A stretch of DNA of 64,000 nucleotides from Fasciola hepatica (lineage: Eukaryota > Platyhelminthes > Trematoda > Plagiorchiida > Fasciolidae), in contig CANUEZ040000168.1 in the NCBI GenBank assembly GCA_948099385.1, positions 6,739,501 through 6,803,500 of the forward strand. The letters run 5' to 3'. Below the pieces are notes generated by a model. The model was given only the letters and a program-made list of their open reading frames with translations, was not told the DNA's origin and made no database searches. The translations under genes were made by a program, and so were the position numbers. Each line of letters begins with the position of its first letter. Positions within the stretch are counted from its first letter, which is position 1. This document shows positions 55,820 to 64,000 of this stretch, one piece after another.

Positions 55820-56425
55820 ACATGGATAAGCAAAGGTTAACTCTCATAGGCGTGGCCAAACAGGTTTACTATGGAAGGTGGCACAGAGTTCTTTATAGCT
55901 AAGTGTGGTAGAACAACCAAGCGGCTGTTTGGTGAATGAGAGTTTTATGTTTTTTGAAGTTATTTTTCGGTTTAAAGTGTATCAGTGAAGATGATAGGGC
56001 AGTATCTTAGGCAGGGTCGGACATGGAACAGATACGATGGGAGTTTTGTACTTCGCGGGATAAGGGATCAACACAGAAGTCCCAAGGGCTTGTCGGCCTT
56101 GGCAGCTTGGAAAGATAAGTATTCCCAAAAGTTTAGGATGTACGAGTAATGCAACCCAATACCTCGTGCTGACAGGTTGGGAAGTTGTGTTGAAGGGGAG
56201 TTCAGAGGGACTCGACAGTGTAGGGTTGTGAAAATGCATTTTTAAAAAGAGAATTGCGTTTTCCAGGGGCGAAACTGTCGTGTAAGGCGTCCCAGATCTT
56301 TCTGTATATTGGGAATTTCGTTGTTAAGCTTCAGGGGCGAGTAGTTTTGTACAATTTTTATGTCGTCCACGAACAGGAAGGGGTGCCTAGATTTACTGAA
56401 TAGGAGACGTGACGTCTCCTAGTCA
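55820..56425 (-). pseudogene. LINE RT C-terminal part, decayed copy E
   Basis: Read on the minus strand: HPFLFVDDIKIVQNYS (near 56,370, matching AFLFADDIKIMYPF of the intact ORF2 but with FVDD), then a related stretch to about 56,250, then FTKQPLGCSTTLSYKELC (near 55,935), matching FTKQLLGYSSPLNYMERC. The part between is shortened and frameshifted. It continues the RT piece at 57,480-57,936 after an insertion of about 1 kb. Confidence 0.78.
56401..56421. repeat. 21-bp perfect palindrome
   Basis: TAGGAGACGT, one central G, ACGTCTCCTA: ten-base arms with no mismatch, located at the edge where the LINE RT is interrupted by the unknown insertion. Confidence 0.9.
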
Positions 56426-57480
56426 ATAAATCACACATGCCTTCGAAATGTAGCTGAATAGAGATGCAGGTAGGAATGGGATCCATATGAACAGCTCCAC
56501 GGAGTATTGCTGCATGTAAGCCCAAAACTCACATAAAAACCACCGGGAATGGCACGTGATTCGCAAGTGCGAGGAGTACCAAGAATCATCCGTGGAACCC
56601 GAGGTACTTGGATAAAATGAGAACTTAACATTTGTAACCATCGTCCTAAATCCGTTGGTGACATGTTGCATTGGCTGAACAAAAGACGGATATCATCCCA
56701 TATGTTTCCAGTGCTTATCCATGTGTTCGCATCAGTCACACTCCTGAATTCCGAAGCAGCAACATGACTGCCAAACGTAGAAGTATTCACGTGTTCCGCA
56801 TTGTCTAAGATATAAGTGAACAGTGTAGGTAACCAAGTCTTACCAGCCGGAATCAGGCAGACAGACCTCTCGGCCAAATCCGATGTAGGTGCTTCTGCTG
56901 CTGACCTGTCTGATGCTCGAAGCAGTTGACGCATTTTTCTTTCCTTGGCAGATTTTGACGAACCAGAATGGGAAAATGTTCTTCCAGGCATTGTTAAAAT
57001 AGTTAAATCTGCATAATTTAGGAAGAAAGGCTGAAAAGAGACGACCATCAACGAACTGCCCTTTGTTTCATGGTTTTCAATAATATTGTGAAACTGAGCA
57101 GACAGATCGCTGCCCTGGGACAAAAGATCACTAATCCAAGTACTTTACTGGGAAAACGGTCCAAAATAAAGTGAGTTATATTACAAGAATCAAATTTAGA
57201 GATCTGTCCTAAACTTGGCGAAATAACTTGTCACCCGAGGACAGAATCACCAACGAGAAATTAGTGCAAACCATAACTAATCACTCAGCAAGGCGGACTG
57301 GCAGGTACGCACCAAAACCTCGTAGCACATTAAAACAAATCAAAGTCAACTAGTTTTCATAATACTCTTTTTATCGAAATTTCGTTGCACAAAAACGAGT
57401 TGCTATGCTATGCAAGGAATCAATTTGGCCATTTTGAGCGAAAAAAACACTCATCCCAGAGAAAAACAGAAGTGGTATTT
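56426..57480. mobile_element. Unknown 1-kb insertion within LINE copy E
   Basis: The minus-strand RT reads up to VIRGVIQGSMLESLLFLF and NDPANTKYH at about 57,490 and resumes with HPFLFVDDIK at about 56,385. In the intact ORF2 these parts are separated by only a few residues. The intervening 1,055 bases are unrelated to RT and contain the 230-codon frame at 56,431-57,123 (minus). No terminal repeats, poly(A) or target duplication were recognised, so the kind of insertion is unknown. Confidence 0.6.
56431..57123 (-). CDS. Unknown open frame of 230 codons
   Basis: Not recognised. Starts ATG (minus) at 57,123. The translation has mixed composition with no obvious signal peptide, transmembrane segment or Cys/His motif; a charged patch (SKSAKERKMRQLLRASDR) lies near residues 56-73. 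It fills most of the insertion within LINE copy E. Length and composition are more gene-like than the other unexplained frames in the window, but a chance open frame cannot be excluded. It could be part of a transposon, a processed gene copy or an exon. Confidence 0.3.
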   Translation of the reverse strand: MSQGSDLSAQFHNIIENHETKGSSLMVVSFQPFFLNYADLTILTMPGRTFSHSGSSKSAKERKMRQLLRASDRSAAEAPTSDLAERSVCLIPAGKTWLPTLFTYILDNAEHVNTSTFGSHVAASEFRSVTDANTWISTGNIWDDIRLLFSQCNMSPTDLGRWLQMLSSHFIQVPRVPRMILGTPRTCESRAIPGGFYVSFGLTCSNTPWSCSYGSHSYLHLYSATFRRHV

Positions 57481-57936
57481 ATGTGGTGAATCCACCGCAC
57501 GGAAGGTGGTATTTTGTGTTGGCTGGGTCGTTTATTTGAAATAAAAACAGAAGTGATTCTAGCATACTTCCTTGAATGACACCTCTGATAACTGGGGAGG
57601 GTTAGGAGGGATGTTTATCGATTGAAAGAACTTGGCTGCAGTGAGCAAGATAACAAGAGGGCCATCCTGGAAAGGGGGTTTAGGTCCAAGGGCTACAAGC
57701 TTATTCAAGCGCCACTAGTGGGAAAAGCCGTCAAATGCCTTGGTCATGTCTAAGGAAATGACAATACGGCATTTTTTGCTGTCTGCGGCTGCAGTGACCA
57801 AGTTGAAAAAGTGGAATTGTCAGGTTTTACAAGACCGAAATTAAGGGAAACCATGTTGGCCTTGGTGAATCCAACTATGGGACAATAAATACTGAGAGAG
57901 GCTATTTTTAACTTTTAGGATTTATGTCATTTAAGC
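57480..57936 (-). pseudogene. LINE RT middle part, decayed copy E
   Basis: Read on the minus strand from 57,936: ILKVKNSLSQYLLSHSWIHQ then GQHGF (compare LIKNKLTTHLL ... GQHGF), then VISLDMTKAFDGFSH (motif A, Asp present), then after frameshifts VIRGVIQGSMLESLLFLF (compare SGVIQGSVLGPLLFLI). Both edges are insertion points: gypsy on the right (57,937) and the unknown 1-kb block on the left. Confidence 0.85.
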
Positions 57937-58179
57937 CAGGACCTGCTCCCGTATAGAGTCTACAGCCCCTGGTTCTCGGTTTGTGCCACGATAGCAAATA
58001 TACTCGGCAGCGCACAAAGCAGAACTCGAAACGCTGGAGCGGGACAACGTGTGTATTGGAGGAGCGCAACGGCGTGCGGAGGATGTACACAAGCGGAGCA
58101 AGTGGCGCCACCAAAAACGGTAATTGTTCAAATAAACAAATTTGTCAGTCTTTGTCATCGAGTGCTTTGTTGGTAGCAC
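57937..58179 (-). repeat. Gypsy 3' LTR
   Basis: 243 bp. Read on the minus strand it begins GTGCTACCAA and ends GGAGCAGGTCCTG. Immediately upstream (minus strand) lies a purine-rich CTAGGGGGAGACCCC, the likely polypurine tract. Exact ends are uncertain by a few bases because the flanks share extra letters. Confidence 0.9.
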
Positions 58180-58827
58180 TACAGGGGTCTCCCCCTAGAA
58201 GGCCGACGCAGTTGGGCTTCGACTCGTGATGGTTACGTCGGCTTCGGTGGCGAGGGACGTTTTCTACGCCTCCCGCTGCGGTCGAACACAACAGCGAAGC
58301 CAGCACAAGCCGTTCTCCATGACTCACACTGGTCGCTGTGCGTCGATCACAAAATTGCGTCCTCCTCAAAATGTTACCCGACCGGGGTAGATCCTGTTTG
58401 TGACCTGTCTGTGGTTATTGTGTTGTAGGGTTTGTCGTTGTCGGCATATCCCAAAGTTCCGTGTCCCTGTGGTTGTTATTACCTTCGTAAACGAGCCAGC
58501 GTCCGGCGTCAAATGAGTCCAGTCCCGATCCAATGAGCGTTGTGATTGGGTCATGCGAGATCCTGGAATTCCATATGGTTCTGTCCAGCGGGACGAGCTG
58601 GAAGGCAAGAAACAAGGGAGCCACGCCTCGGGGCGTGGACGGATATTCGACTGACGGGGACATACCGGCGCAATACAGGCTGCCACTACCCTTGTCATGA
58701 TAACCACATGGTCGTGCATTAATGTATAACAAAACTATGTTCAAGTGGAATATGGAGAGTAAACTTAAATATATACAACTGTTACATATTCAGAAAACAT
58801 CGTTGGCTGTCGCAGCTCGCGGCCGCG
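58180..58827 (-). other. Gypsy 3' noncoding region
   Basis: Lies between the end of the integrase reading frame and the 3' LTR. Overlapping open frames (minus 58,366-58,719 and 58,415-58,744) show no env-like signal peptide or membrane segment and no known domain. Confidence 0.6.
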
Positions 58828-60012
58828 TCAATTTCTCCTGTTGACGGGTGCGGCTGTGTCTCTCGTGGAGTTTGATGTTGCAACAGGTAACGAGGGGTCG
58901 TTAGTGGGAGTAACAGGGGCCTTCTCGGGACGACTAACCGAAGGTTGTGAGCAGATGGGGACATTGGGCGGGTTGTTCGGGGTGGGTTCTACCTCAATGA
59001 AGGCTGGTTTAAGGCGGTCTATGCTGATGTTCTCTTTCCTGCCTTCGACTTCTATCACGTATTTCTTTTCCTTTTGCTGTACGACGCGAAACGGGCCAGA
59101 GTAAGCCGCCTGTAGTGGTGATTGCACTACATCTACTCGAATAAACACACGGCTGGCGGTCGCTAGAGTGGTAGGTATGTAGTTGCCGAGGGTTTGTTCT
59201 CATGGTGGGGTGGGCTTTATCACCCGCATTTGGTGTGACAACCGTTTTGCGTAATCCCCGTAATTAAAACTCACAGGTGGTAATGGAGAAACCAGTTCAC
59301 CTGGAAGTCGTAGTGTGCAACCATAAACCAGTTCAGCCGCCGTAACACCCATATCGGCTTTAACGGTGTTACGAAGTCCTAAGAGAACGATCGGTAAAAC
59401 TTCACCCCATAAAGGGTTATCACGAGCACGAAGGGCAGCTTTCAGATGGCGATGGCATCGCTCCACCATGCCATTAGCCTGAGGATGATAGGACGTCGTC
59501 TTGGTGTGTCCGCAACCGAATACTTTCAGTAGCTCGTGGAAGGCACCGTCAAAATGAGAACCGCGGTCAATGGTCACGATAGCAGGACAACCGAGCTGAC
59601 TCACCCAACCAGTTAGAAATGCTTCTGCAGCTTCCTCTGAGGTTGGGCGATGAATAGGTATGGTCTGTGGCCAGCGAATGAAACGATCTACGCAAGTGAG
59701 GATGTAGACGCAGCCGTTGGATGGTAGAAGGGGCCCCACGAGATCCACATGCACATGGTGAAAGCGTGCGTCCGGCTCACAGAATGTGTTTAACATAGAT
59801 TTGGTGTGGCGATGTATCTTAACTCGTTGAACCTGAGGACAAGCACGGGCCCAAAGACGTACGTCACGTTTGACGCAAGACCAGACGAATCGCTCGGTGA
59901 CTAGTTTCACTGAGGCGGTTACACCAGGGTGCGATATATTGTAGAGGCTGATAAAAGCTTGCCGCCGAAAAACTGGCAGGAAATAGTGGTCAAAGTCGAC
60001 CTTGTGACACAT
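58828..60012 (-). pseudogene. Gypsy integrase
   Basis: Two open pieces in the same frame (60,012-59,200 and 59,148-58,828), the first ending at a stop near 59,200. The N-terminal zinc finger is damaged: the region reads LYNISHPGVTAS ... CPQVQR where the family usually has a first His and a second Cys (CxxC). The DDE core is intact in sequence: Asp in HVDLVGPLLP (near 59,737), Asp in IVTIDRGSHF (near 59,572), Glu in HPQANGMVERCHRHLK (near 59,463). A C-terminal region (SGPFRVVQQKEKKYVI) resembles the DNA-binding tail. It inserts the element DNA into the genome; the stop and finger changes argue against function. Confidence 0.9.
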
Positions 60013-61872
60013 CGCAACTGATAGTTACGTCCGAAGTTGGAAGGGCCACTGGCACTAGGTGCAGGAAGCTGCTGTGTCTGAGTTGCTCTACCTCAGGATC
60101 TGTCGTTTGGGCTGCGGCGATTGCTTCTAGGTCTATGCCCATGGGTAGTGGGTAGTTGATCATGTGGACTCGGGAAAGTGCGTCTGCTACGGGATTGTGT
60201 GCCCCAGAGACGTGTCGAATGTCCGTAGTAAACTGCGAAACATAGTCTCAGTGGCGGATCTCGCGTGGCGAATATCGGTCAGAAGCTGACTGGAGAGCGC
60301 AAACTAGTGGTTTATGATCTGTGAACTTTGTGAACGTTTGGCCCTCGAGTGTGTGCCGGAAGTGTTGGATACCAAAATAGATTGCCGGTGGTTCTCTGCT
60401 GAACGTACTATATCGGGATCCCCCAGGCTGGAGACGCTTAGAGAAGAAAGCTATTAGTTGCCATGAATTGTTGACGAATTGCTGCGACACTGCTCCAACA
60501 GCCGTGTCCGAAGCATCTGTCTATAATGCCAGGGGAGCAGAAGGATCGGGATGTGCATGGAGTGCTATTTTGGCGATAGCTTCCTTGATCAAAGTAAAAG
60601 CTGCCTGCGCCGTGTCGGGAAAAATGAATTTCCGCTTACCTCCACGTAAAAGGTCCGTTAGAGGCTGCATTATTTCGACGCGATGTGGGATAAAGCGGCT
60701 ATAGAAGTTAACCAATCCAGAAAATTGGCACAGTTGTCGGTAAGAGTGAGGCTCACGATAGTCCCGAATTGCAGCCACCTTGTCAGGTAGGGGCTGTATG
60801 CCTCAGGCTGAGATTTCGTACCCAGGAACGTGATGGTCGTCCTACCTAATCCGCACTTAGCAGGGTTAATGGTTACACCGTGTTGGCTAAGGCGCTCAAA
60901 AAGAGCACGCAGGTGTGTCATATTCTCTTCTTTTGAAGAACTTGCCACCAAAATATCGTCTAAGTACACGTAGACATTCTTCAAACCGCGTGTTGCTTCA
61001 TGCATAAACCTTTGAAAGGTTTGGGCTGCATTGCTGAGCCCAAAAGGCATGCGCAAAAACTCGAATAGTCCGAATGGAGTTGTGACAGCGGTTTTAGGGA
61101 TGTCAGACTCTGCTACCAGGATTTGGTGGTAGGCTCTAACGAGGTCGATTCGGCTGAAAGCAGAACAACCAGATATGGAAGAAGTAAGATCTTGAATATG
61201 TGGAATGGGGTACCTGTCTGGGATAGTAGCCTGGTTTAAGGCCCTACAGTCACCGCAGGGGCGCCAGTTGCCACTAGGTTTAGGCACCGTGTGAAGGGGC
61301 GAGGTCCAAGAGCTACTGGACGGGCGTATTATGCCTAATTCTAGCACGTGCTCGAACTCAGCCTGTGCTACTAAGAGCTTGTCCAGCGACGAGCGACGGG
61401 GTTGGCCAAACTCTAGGGGTCCTCTACTGACAATATGGTTGGTAACGTTAGTGGTCACCGCGGGAAGGGGGCCAGATTGTCTTAGCATTGCCGGGTAATT
61501 TGAAAGTAGGTCTGCGTATGGGTGTTCTGCCTGCGGTTCGATGTATGGGGACGTGATGTGATTCATGGAGGAAGACGAACCGGTTGCGGAAAGAGATGTC
61601 TGCCGGTCGACAACTCCCCGGCCTCGTGCATCGATCAGGAGGTCGAAATGGTCTAGGAAATCGATGCCTAGTATGGGATAAGGGACGTCTGCTACTATGA
61701 GCACCCAGCGGAAGGTGCGACGTAGTCCTAAGTTTAGTGTGAGTGACTTACGGCCGTAAGTAGCAATGGGAGTGCAATTGGCAGCATGGAATTGCTGGAC
61801 TGATGGGTTCGTTGCATCAACTGCCTCCTTTGGAATGACACTAACTGCTGCACCGGTGTCAATTTGGAACAA
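60013..61872 (-). pseudogene. Gypsy protease, reverse transcriptase and RNase H
   Basis: The open frame 61,872-60,670 starts at the protease active site ([16 protein letters not shown] near 61,858), with a second conserved [11 protein letters not shown] near 61,670. RT follows: [41 protein letters not shown] (motif A), [14 protein letters not shown] (motif B) and catalytic YLDD at 60,955-60,966. Near 60,830 the frame shifts to the one holding [16 protein letters not shown] and HPDPSAPLAL. A stop at about 60,525 precedes RNase H (TDASDTAVGAV, then FFSKRLQPGGSRYSTFSRE, FTDHKPLVCAL), and a TGA near 60,246 separates a further piece containing HVSGAHNPVADALS. Complete catalytic signatures, but at least one frameshift and two stops. 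Confidence 0.92.
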
Positions 61873-61959
61873 GTTATTGGAAACTCAATCTCGAACATGC
61901 CACAAATGACTGTTATTATGGCTGCTGACAGCTTTAGTAGTCGGAACGCGTAGGGGTGT

Positions 61960-62760
61960 TAGCTTCCCTGTTCGGCACATAAGAAGGTACAGCCGTCTTC
62001 GCAGCCGGGCCTTCTCCCCAAACCGCTTGTGGTATCGGCAGTACGTTGATTGAGATAGGTTAACCGGGTGGTCAAGGGAAAAGCTTTTGAGGCATTCGCG
62101 TCAGTCGGAGTTGTGATAAGGTTTATGGTCTATACAGTGAAAACGACCAGGAGAGGAAAAACGTCTGAAAACCCGCTCGAAAGCAGCTATCAAAGTGTCC
62201 TCGGAGTGTGTTCCTACAGTGGGAGCGGTGGTCTGAAAGCTGCTCGAGTTTAATACGGTAGTAATTTGTGGATGGTACAGCTCCATAATACCGTTCGCTA
62301 GCTTAGCTGCTTCTGTGAGCTTAAGGTGGCTAGAAACCTCGAGCAGTGCTTAAATATTGGGTGGTAGTTGCTGTACTCACAACTATTTAAGGACGTTTTT
62401 CTCTAAAAGTTGCCCCGCCAGCTGCTGCATTTCTCTCAGTAATGCAGAGGGTTTCTTGCTACCTAACTCTGTCCCTTGGGTCAGCCGTTTTAGTCTGGAC
62501 GATTCTGACGGCAAAAGACAAAAGATTACCGCGTCTTTTACGGCTGTGTAAGGGCCGTTATTGAATTTTACGTCGCTTATCTGAGTAGCAACGTCACCGG
62601 GAAGGCGACTGATAGTCCACAAGTAACGGGTTCGTTTTCTTGTTATTCTATGTGATTCAAACTCTGCCTCTAACATATGAAACCAGATTTGAGGGTCATC
62701 AATAAAAACCGAGGGACGGCTAGGGAGACTGTCGAAACGGACGGTTCCGGATCAGGTTTA
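61960..62760 (-). pseudogene. Gypsy Gag (CsRn1-type)
   Basis: From about 62,760 the minus strand reads RPSVFIDDPQIWFHMLEAEF, then ITRKRTRY, SRLPGDVATQISD, SESSRLKRLTQGTELG and KPSALLREMQQLAG, ending at a stop at 62,383. The downstream part is decayed. Near 62,040 the start of a CHCC zinc motif reads CRYHKRFGEKAR; its second half (CEDGC) is in another frame, so a frameshift splits the finger. Gag forms the particle and binds element RNA. No complete Gag frame remains. Confidence 0.8.
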
Positions 62761-63024
62761 CGGTCGTTGCTAGCCATAGTTGCAACGGTATATCAAATGT
62801 AAAACGATATAAAGAGGTCAGTGCAGCAACCGTGAAACACTTATAATATCGATATGAGAAAAAATGTAGAAGGGATATGGTAATAGAAATCAGGAATTTA
62901 CCGTTTATATGTCGGAAAAATTGTATATGTAAACGAATAAATGTGATTGAGGGACTTACGAGTGTCCTTGGAGGATTAAATTTGTTGTTCGGGCTCATCA
63001 GTTTAGGATTCTCCTCAGTTAGGT

Positions 63025-63267
63025 CAGGACCTGCTCCCGTATAGAGTCTACAGCCCCTGGTTCTCGGTTTGTGCCACGATAGTAAATATACTCGGCAGCG
63101 CACAAAGCAGAACTCGAAACGCTGGAGCGGGACAACGTGTGTATTGGAGGAGCGCAACGGCGTGCGGAGGATGTACACAAGCGGAGCAAGTGGCGCCACC
63201 AAAAACGGTAATTGTTCAAATAAACAAATTTGTCAGTCTTTGTCATCGAGTGCTTCATTGGTAGCAC
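63025..63267 (-). repeat. Gypsy 5' LTR
   Basis: 243 bp, a copy of 57,937-58,179 shifted by 5,088. Differences noted: C against T in CACGATAGCAAAT/CACGATAGTAAAT, and TTGTTGG against TTCATTGG, giving about 1.2 percent divergence. Contains CAAATAAACAAATTTG-type AT-rich sequence. Minus-strand frames spanning it (for example 62,720-63,202) are chance. Confidence 0.9.
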
Positions 63268-63520
63268 CAAAACCTAAGAGCTCAGGTAGTCTAGAAGATA
63301 CTGGAATGTGGTTAATCGGTTGGTTATTCAGGGAGTCAAAGAGAGGACCCTTTACATGGCGAGGGATTAGGTTTGGTGTTTTCCACCGTAATGGGAAAAT
63401 TCTGAAATACAGCGATAGGTTGTAGATATCCAAAAATAGAATGCAGTATCATGCCCACCAAATCAAAGCAGCCCTGGTAGGGCCTGATGGAAACCGGGGC
63501 AGAATGAGATTTGCTTTATG
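63268..63520 (-). pseudogene. LINE RT early part, decayed copy E
   Basis: The minus-strand frame at 63,433-63,268 reads YFRIFPLRWKTPNLIPRHVK then NNQPINHIPVSSRLPELL, matching VFPSHWKTSVIIPILKKG and NYRPVNHTPIVSRIMERL of the intact ORF2. The stretch just upstream (ALPGLL and GGHD, near 63,480) fits the segment before it. It ends exactly at the outer edge of the gypsy 5' LTR, and the next RT residues appear on the other side of the gypsy element at 57,936. Confidence 0.82.
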
Positions 63521-64000
63521 GTGTAGTGACCTCGATCGTTTTGAGGAAATGACTGTTTTCTGGACACCATTTTGGATCTATTTTCCCTACGATCCTTTCT
63601 GACGTTTGACATCGACCTCGTAGTTTTCTCCGGTTGCGTACGTTTTACTGGACTGACTTTTCCGAGGTTTCCGTCGACCTCGTTTTAAATCATTTTCACT
63701 TTCGGTCGTTCGCCGATTGTGCACGCTCGCGGTTCGCTTTCTGCATGGCCGTCGCGTTTCGCCTCGTTTTCCATTTGGTGTATCTCTGGTGTCGGTACTG
63801 TTTCGGTGCCACGATATATAGAATACACCTTGCATCTGTAAACCGACTCGCGTCTTCTCTATTCGTCCGATAGAGGGGATATCGTTGGTATTTCACTGCT
63901 ATACCCAATATGAGACACGTTCACCAGCTGCTCTCGGACGTCTTCTATAATGGAATAACTCAGACATTTTAGTGAGTTTGAAGTCTATATCGGACGACAA
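63521..64000. other. No recognisable gene
   Basis: Should hold the earlier part of LINE copy E if it extends this far, but no motif is readable. CGACCTCGT occurs twice (near 63,612 and 63,675) in similar surroundings, a weak internal duplication. Confidence 0.4.

Larger units (their letters stand above)
57937..63267 (-). mobile_element. CsRn1-like Ty3/gypsy LTR retrotransposon, defective
   Basis: 5,331 bp between outer LTR edges, on the minus strand: 5' LTR 63,267-63,025, Gag about 62,760-61,960, protease, RT, RNase H, integrase to about 58,828, a 650-bp 3' noncoding part, and 3' LTR 58,179-57,937. The order PR-RT-RH-IN and the RT type (YLDD, FLGT..., [17 protein letters not shown]) are Ty3/gypsy. 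Gag and the CRYH...CEDGC pattern are of the CsRn1 type known from flukes and other invertebrates. LTRs differ at about 3 of 243 positions. Several stops and frameshifts break pol. Inserted in the RT of LINE copy E. No clear target duplication was found. Confidence 0.93.

Noticed and set aside
55351..55902. Overlapping open frames of 160 (minus) and 93 (plus) codons
   Set aside because: Neither has a recognisable domain; they lie in decayed LINE sequence and overlap on opposite strands.
1..64000. CRISPR arrays, operons, rRNA or tRNA genes
   Set aside because: No regularly spaced short repeats, no gene clusters with bacterial spacing and no recognisable RNA gene; content is that of a eukaryotic repeat-rich region.

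Overview
This window reads as a eukaryotic, repeat-packed intergenic stretch, most likely from a flatworm and possibly a tapeworm. The guess rests on the mix of transposable-element families: a CR1/L2-type LINE family, a CsRn1-like Ty3/gypsy element with the CHCC-type Gag motif, a BEL/Pao element, a Penelope-like fragment and MULE DNA transposons carrying a PHD finger. I found no convincing cellular gene, tRNA, rRNA, operon or CRISPR array. Almost everything recognisable is transposon-derived, and only one element (the LINE at 44.9-51.9 kb) looks nearly intact.

Layout. 1-4.4 kb: nothing recognised. 4.4-7.3 kb: a decayed minus-strand LINE copy (3' tail plus a reverse-transcriptase scrap). 6,582-12,613: a near-perfect 2,160-bp inverted duplication around a 1,712-bp spacer; its right arm abuts a Penelope-like RT scrap (12.6-13.2 kb). 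14.1-21.6 kb: a plus-strand LINE copy with ORF1, an endonuclease fused by deletion to the late RT, and a long pyrimidine-rich tail. 22.3-22.6 kb: a LINE 3' end with an (ATT)n terminus. 22.8-34.7 kb: another plus-strand LINE copy whose tail is split by a complete BEL/Pao retrotransposon (25,379-32,058) with 377-bp LTRs that read as identical and a 5-bp target duplication. 34.7-36.0 kb: an internally deleted MULE (plus). 36.4-37.4 kb: TA-rich microsatellite and another LINE 3' end. 39.5-41.8 kb: a longer but broken MULE (minus). 44.9-51.9 kb: the near-intact LINE with ORF1, ORF2 and an (ATT)n 3' terminus. 52.6-63.5 kb: an old minus-strand LINE copy interrupted twice, by a 1-kb block of unknown origin (about 56.4-57.5 kb) and by a 5.3-kb CsRn1-like gypsy element (57,937-63,267).

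How the pieces relate. One LINE family supplies the backbone of at least five blocks (4.4-7.3, 14-21.6, 22.8-34.7, 44.9-51.9 and 52.6-63.5 kb). The BEL, gypsy and unknown insertions sit inside older copies, giving a readable order of events. The most notable observations are the giant inverted duplication, a LINE whose ORF1 and ORF2 share one frame separated by a single TGA with 117 open codons between, a BEL copy with identical LTRs but a heavily broken pol, and MULE transposases with an N-terminal FLYWCH/FAR1-like region, a SWIM-like finger and a C-terminal PHD finger. All homology calls come from reading motifs by eye. Boundaries of decayed copies are approximate, usually within 50-200 bp.
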